A stretch of 64,000 nt of DNA from the NCBI GenBank assembly GCA_964637565.1, contig CAZWTY010000005.1, forward strand, positions 1 to 64,000. Direction: 5' to 3'. The notes beneath the pieces were generated by a model. That model ran no database searches and was not told the origin of the DNA. It worked only from the letters and a program-made list of their open reading frames with translations. This document shows, piece by piece, positions 62,117 through 64,000 of this stretch; the stretch's first letter is position 1; each line of letters opens with the position of its first letter. The DNA is from DYJE01 sp964637565 (GTDB taxonomy: Bacteria; Desulfobacterota; Desulfobacteria; Desulfobacterales; Desulfolunaceae). The translations under genes were made by a program, and so were the position numbers.

Positions 62117-62809
62117 ATGAACGGAAATGAGGCTGGAGTTTCCTCCCCATCGACGGTTCATTGGAAAAAAATGGCAGTTTTTTTAGTGTTGTTGTTCGCT
62201 TTCGGCATCCTCAAGACGAAGGTCGCCTATCTTGAGGAACGGAATGGTCCGGACAGAGTCGGAAGCGACCAGATACAGGCAGCGGGACCTGTGGCTGGTG
62301 AAGAACAGGAAGTGACCTCGCCCCGGGTTTCGGATTTTATGATCGATTCAGGGGCCAAGGCGGTGATGGTCAACCTCACCTCCATGGAAAAATCCGCCAG
62401 ACGTTACTATCCCATCATCCTCAAAGCATCGAAAAAGCACAAAGTCGATCCCCATCTCATCACAGCCATCATCGTCGCTGAATCGGGTTTCAATCCAAGA
62501 GCCGTTTCACGGGTCGGCGCCAAGGGTCTGATGCAGCTCATGCCCCGGACAGCCAGAGCCATGGGGCTGAAAGACGCTTTCAACCCTGAAAAGAACATCG
62601 ACGCTGGCGTCAAGTATTTCAGAAAGCTTCTCGACCGTTTTGGAGGGAATACGAAGCTGGCCCTTGCCGCGTATAACGCCGGAATCGCCCGTGTGGATGC
62701 CCATAACGGGATTCCTCCGTTCCGGCAGACGACTCGTTTTGTGAAAAAAGTGTCAAGACTTCACAAGGCATTCAAACAGAGCGAGGAAGAACAGGTCAGC
62801 GAAAGCTGA
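62117..62809 (+). CDS. Membrane-anchored lytic transglycosylase (SLT)
   Basis: 230 residues. An N-terminal membrane anchor (MAVFLVLLFAFGIL) and a linker lead to a goose-type lysozyme/SLT domain (about 95-215): catalytic Glu in VAESGFNPRAVSRVGAKGLM, then LMPRTARAMG and LAAYNAG. It cleaves peptidoglycan glycan strands in the periplasm. MltC/EmtA-like in motif order but without a lipobox. AAGGAAGG precedes the ATG. Followed by a terminator. Confidence 0.9.
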   Translation: MNGNEAGVSSPSTVHWKKMAVFLVLLFAFGILKTKVAYLEERNGPDRVGSDQIQAAGPVAGEEQEVTSPRVSDFMIDSGAKAVMVNLTSMEKSARRYYPIILKASKKHKVDPHLITAIIVAESGFNPRAVSRVGAKGLMQLMPRTARAMGLKDAFNPEKNIDAGVKYFRKLLDRFGGNTKLALAAYNAGIARVDAHNGIPPFRQTTRFVKKVSRLHKAFKQSEEEQVSES

Positions 62810-62840
62810 ATCTTTCGCGAATGCGAAGACTTTCGCGCAT

Positions 62841-62892
62841 CGTGAACCCGGCCAGGCCCCGTCATGTCCGGGTTCACGTAACCTGTTTTTTT
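62841..62892 (+). terminator. Intrinsic terminator of the transglycosylase gene
   Basis: CGTGAACCCGG (62841-62851) pairs with CCGGGTTCACG (62868-62878), followed by a T-run ending near 62892. The remaining spacer to 63200 shows no gene. Confidence 0.85.
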
Positions 62893-63200
62893 AAATAGAC
62901 ATCTTTTTTCTTTTCTGGTAAATTCAAGACACTTAATTCCCATCTCACGATGTGGTTCTTCCTGACTCAGGGGGAACTGGCACGAGCTGTTCGCTGATGA
63001 CATAAATCCGTGTGATTCGACTGTTTCTTCGAAACGAGCCCAGCCTGATAACACTGACTTTTGCCCCGGTTACGGGTATTGTCTGTGCTTTTTAAGGGAC
63101 GGCCAGCTGGCTGTTCGTGGAAACCAGGCCGGAATTTTCTGGATATTAACGGCTTTGACCGTGTCATTAACAACCTTTGGAGACGAAAGGAACGAACCAG

Positions 63201-63503
63201 ATGGAACGCAGAAAACATTCTCGAAAAACCTGTTTTTTTGCCGAGGTGGATTACCGAACAAAAACCCAGGTCTACACCGATCCGATTCGCGACATCAGTA
63301 CGGGCGGTGTATTTATCGAAACGGAAAACATGCTGGCTGTCGGCGAGGGGGTGTCCATGGTGTTCGAGGATTATACCCATATCGACCTGATCCATGTGGC
63401 CGGTGATGTTGTCCGTAAATCACCAAACGGAGTGGCTGTGAAGTTCGATATCCCCGATGGCGTGAAACTGAAAAACATGTCGAAATTCATTGACATGGTG
63501 TGA
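63201..63503 (+). CDS. PilZ domain protein (c-di-GMP receptor)
   Basis: 100 residues, a single PilZ domain. The c-di-GMP-binding RxxxR is in ERRKHSRK at the N-terminus and the D/NxSxxG partner is DISTGGVFIET near 30-40. It binds c-di-GMP and passes the signal to motility, adhesion or polysaccharide export; the diguanylate cyclase at 22448 and the export pair at 3447-7111 are possible distant partners. ATG 63201 has AAGG about 10 nt upstream and places the motif at the usual distance. Confidence 0.88.
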   Translation: MERRKHSRKTCFFAEVDYRTKTQVYTDPIRDISTGGVFIETENMLAVGEGVSMVFEDYTHIDLIHVAGDVVRKSPNGVAVKFDIPDGVKLKNMSKFIDMV

Positions 63504-63866
63504 CCCGTGGTCTCCAAGACGTTGCCTGAAGCTTGTCATTGATGTCCGGTCCTGGTTCGAGATAACACCAATCACCTGTTTTCCTCGTGTCTTCAGTTTG
63601 TTTCGCGTTTGAACGTCTTTTCGTTTTTTCTTAACAAAGTGCTGTTTTAGTCAAACGCATGGAGTCTTCGGATTCCATGCGTTTTTTCATGCTTCAGGAA
63701 GGTCGGCCTCCCTGAAGAAATGAGAGGACATCCGAATCGATTCCTGATAAAGAGAACTTACGTTATTCGCAAATACTTGGAAGAGACGGCTTTGGTTTGT
63801 AAAAACCTGTCTATGGTGCGGACGATGGTTTGCCTTCAGGGGTTAACCTTTGGGAAAGAGGGTGTT
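63504..63866. other. Spacer with terminator, before the TetR gene
   Basis: 363 nt. It contains the PilZ gene terminator (63653-63686) and the presumed promoter of the TetR gene. Nothing else recognisable. Confidence 0.45.
63653..63686 (+). terminator. UUCG-loop intrinsic terminator
   Basis: AAACGCATGGAGTC (63653-63666), tetraloop TTCG, GATTCCATGCGTTT and T-run. A stable C(UUCG)G-capped hairpin. Confidence 0.88.
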
Positions 63867-64000
63867 TTGCAGAAGAAACAAGTGAAGAAATCCAGGATCA
63901 ATAACAGGGAAAACATCATAGACGCGGCGATCAAGCTGATCGGTGAAAAGGGTGTGGAGGGCACAAGTCTGGCCGACATCGCCAAAGAGGTCGGGATAAG
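63867..64000 (+). CDS. TetR-family regulator, 5' part
   Basis: The first 44 codons of a gene cut by the window end. After a basic lead (QKKQVKKSRI) comes a TetR-type helix-turn-helix: NIIDAAIKLIGEKGVEGTSL followed by ADIAKEVGI. The start is uncertain: TTG 63867 with GAGGG just upstream, or GTG 63882. The ligand-binding domain is outside the window, so target and ligand are unknown. Confidence 0.8.
   Translation, partial: MQKKQVKKSRINNRENIIDAAIKLIGEKGVEGTSLADIAKEVGI

Overview
The window looks like a chromosomal stretch from a strictly anaerobic, Gram-negative bacterium of the Desulfobacterota (Desulfobacterales-like, probably an acetyl-CoA-pathway sulfate reducer). The evidence is a complete carbonyl branch of the Wood-Ljungdahl pathway (acsD, cooS/acsA, acsB, acsC, acsE plus cooC), formate-tetrahydrofolate ligase, a tungsten-type aldehyde:ferredoxin oxidoreductase with a four-cluster ferredoxin, a HesB-like selenoprotein with an in-frame UGA, and outer-membrane functions (LpxL-like acyltransferase, Wza-like exporter, TolC). 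No dsr or apr genes are in view, so sulfate reduction is inferred. I see no tRNA, rRNA, CRISPR array, insertion sequence or prophage.

Layout. 1-3.2 kb: end of a BaeR-like regulator, bacterioferritin, a DhnA-type aldolase coupled to a lipid A acyltransferase. 3.4-7.1 kb: a Wzz/Wza polysaccharide chain-length and export pair. 7.2-14.8 kb: mostly minus-strand single genes (B12-binding radical SAM enzyme, MarC, alpha/beta hydrolase, FadH-like flavoprotein, CBM9-like and metal-tail envelope proteins), plus a secreted chalcone-isomerase-fold protein on the plus strand. 15.2-17.4 kb: a very acidic protein with 65-residue repeats, interrupted by a 100-N assembly gap. 17.6-21.1 kb: valS-nadC. 21.1-23.4 kb: a coupled operon of a response-regulator diguanylate cyclase and two GNAT-fold proteins. 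23.6-26.6 kb: lepA, a TrmJ-type methyltransferase and ndk.

26.9-40.5 kb is the metabolic core. A HesB-like selenoprotein faces a minus-strand group (cooC, two unknown small genes, DUF3786), which lies downstream of the acs operon acsD-cooS-acsB-acsC-acsE. A 0.8 kb regulatory region separates acsD from the divergent fhs. Together these genes fix formate to formyl-THF (Fhs), transfer methyl-THF carbon to the corrinoid protein (AcsE, AcsCD), reduce CO2 to CO (CooS) and assemble acetyl-CoA (AcsB), or run the reverse to oxidise acetate. The middle methyl-branch enzymes are not in this window.

40.6-48.2 kb: a NUDIX hydrolase, an ApbE lipoprotein, and an operon of an SCP2-like protein, an Fe-alcohol dehydrogenase paralogue with its metal ligands missing, an intact Fe-alcohol dehydrogenase, AOR and a ferredoxin, which looks like an alcohol-to-acid pathway feeding ferredoxin. 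48.2-59.6 kb: a hybrid kinase with its own periplasmic binding domain, an FG-GAP lipoprotein, then CpxA/CpxR divergent from a TolC-MacA-MacB efflux operon, with Cpx-box-like sites between them. 59.6-64 kb: an unknown gene, Uup, a lytic transglycosylase, a PilZ protein and the start of a TetR regulator.
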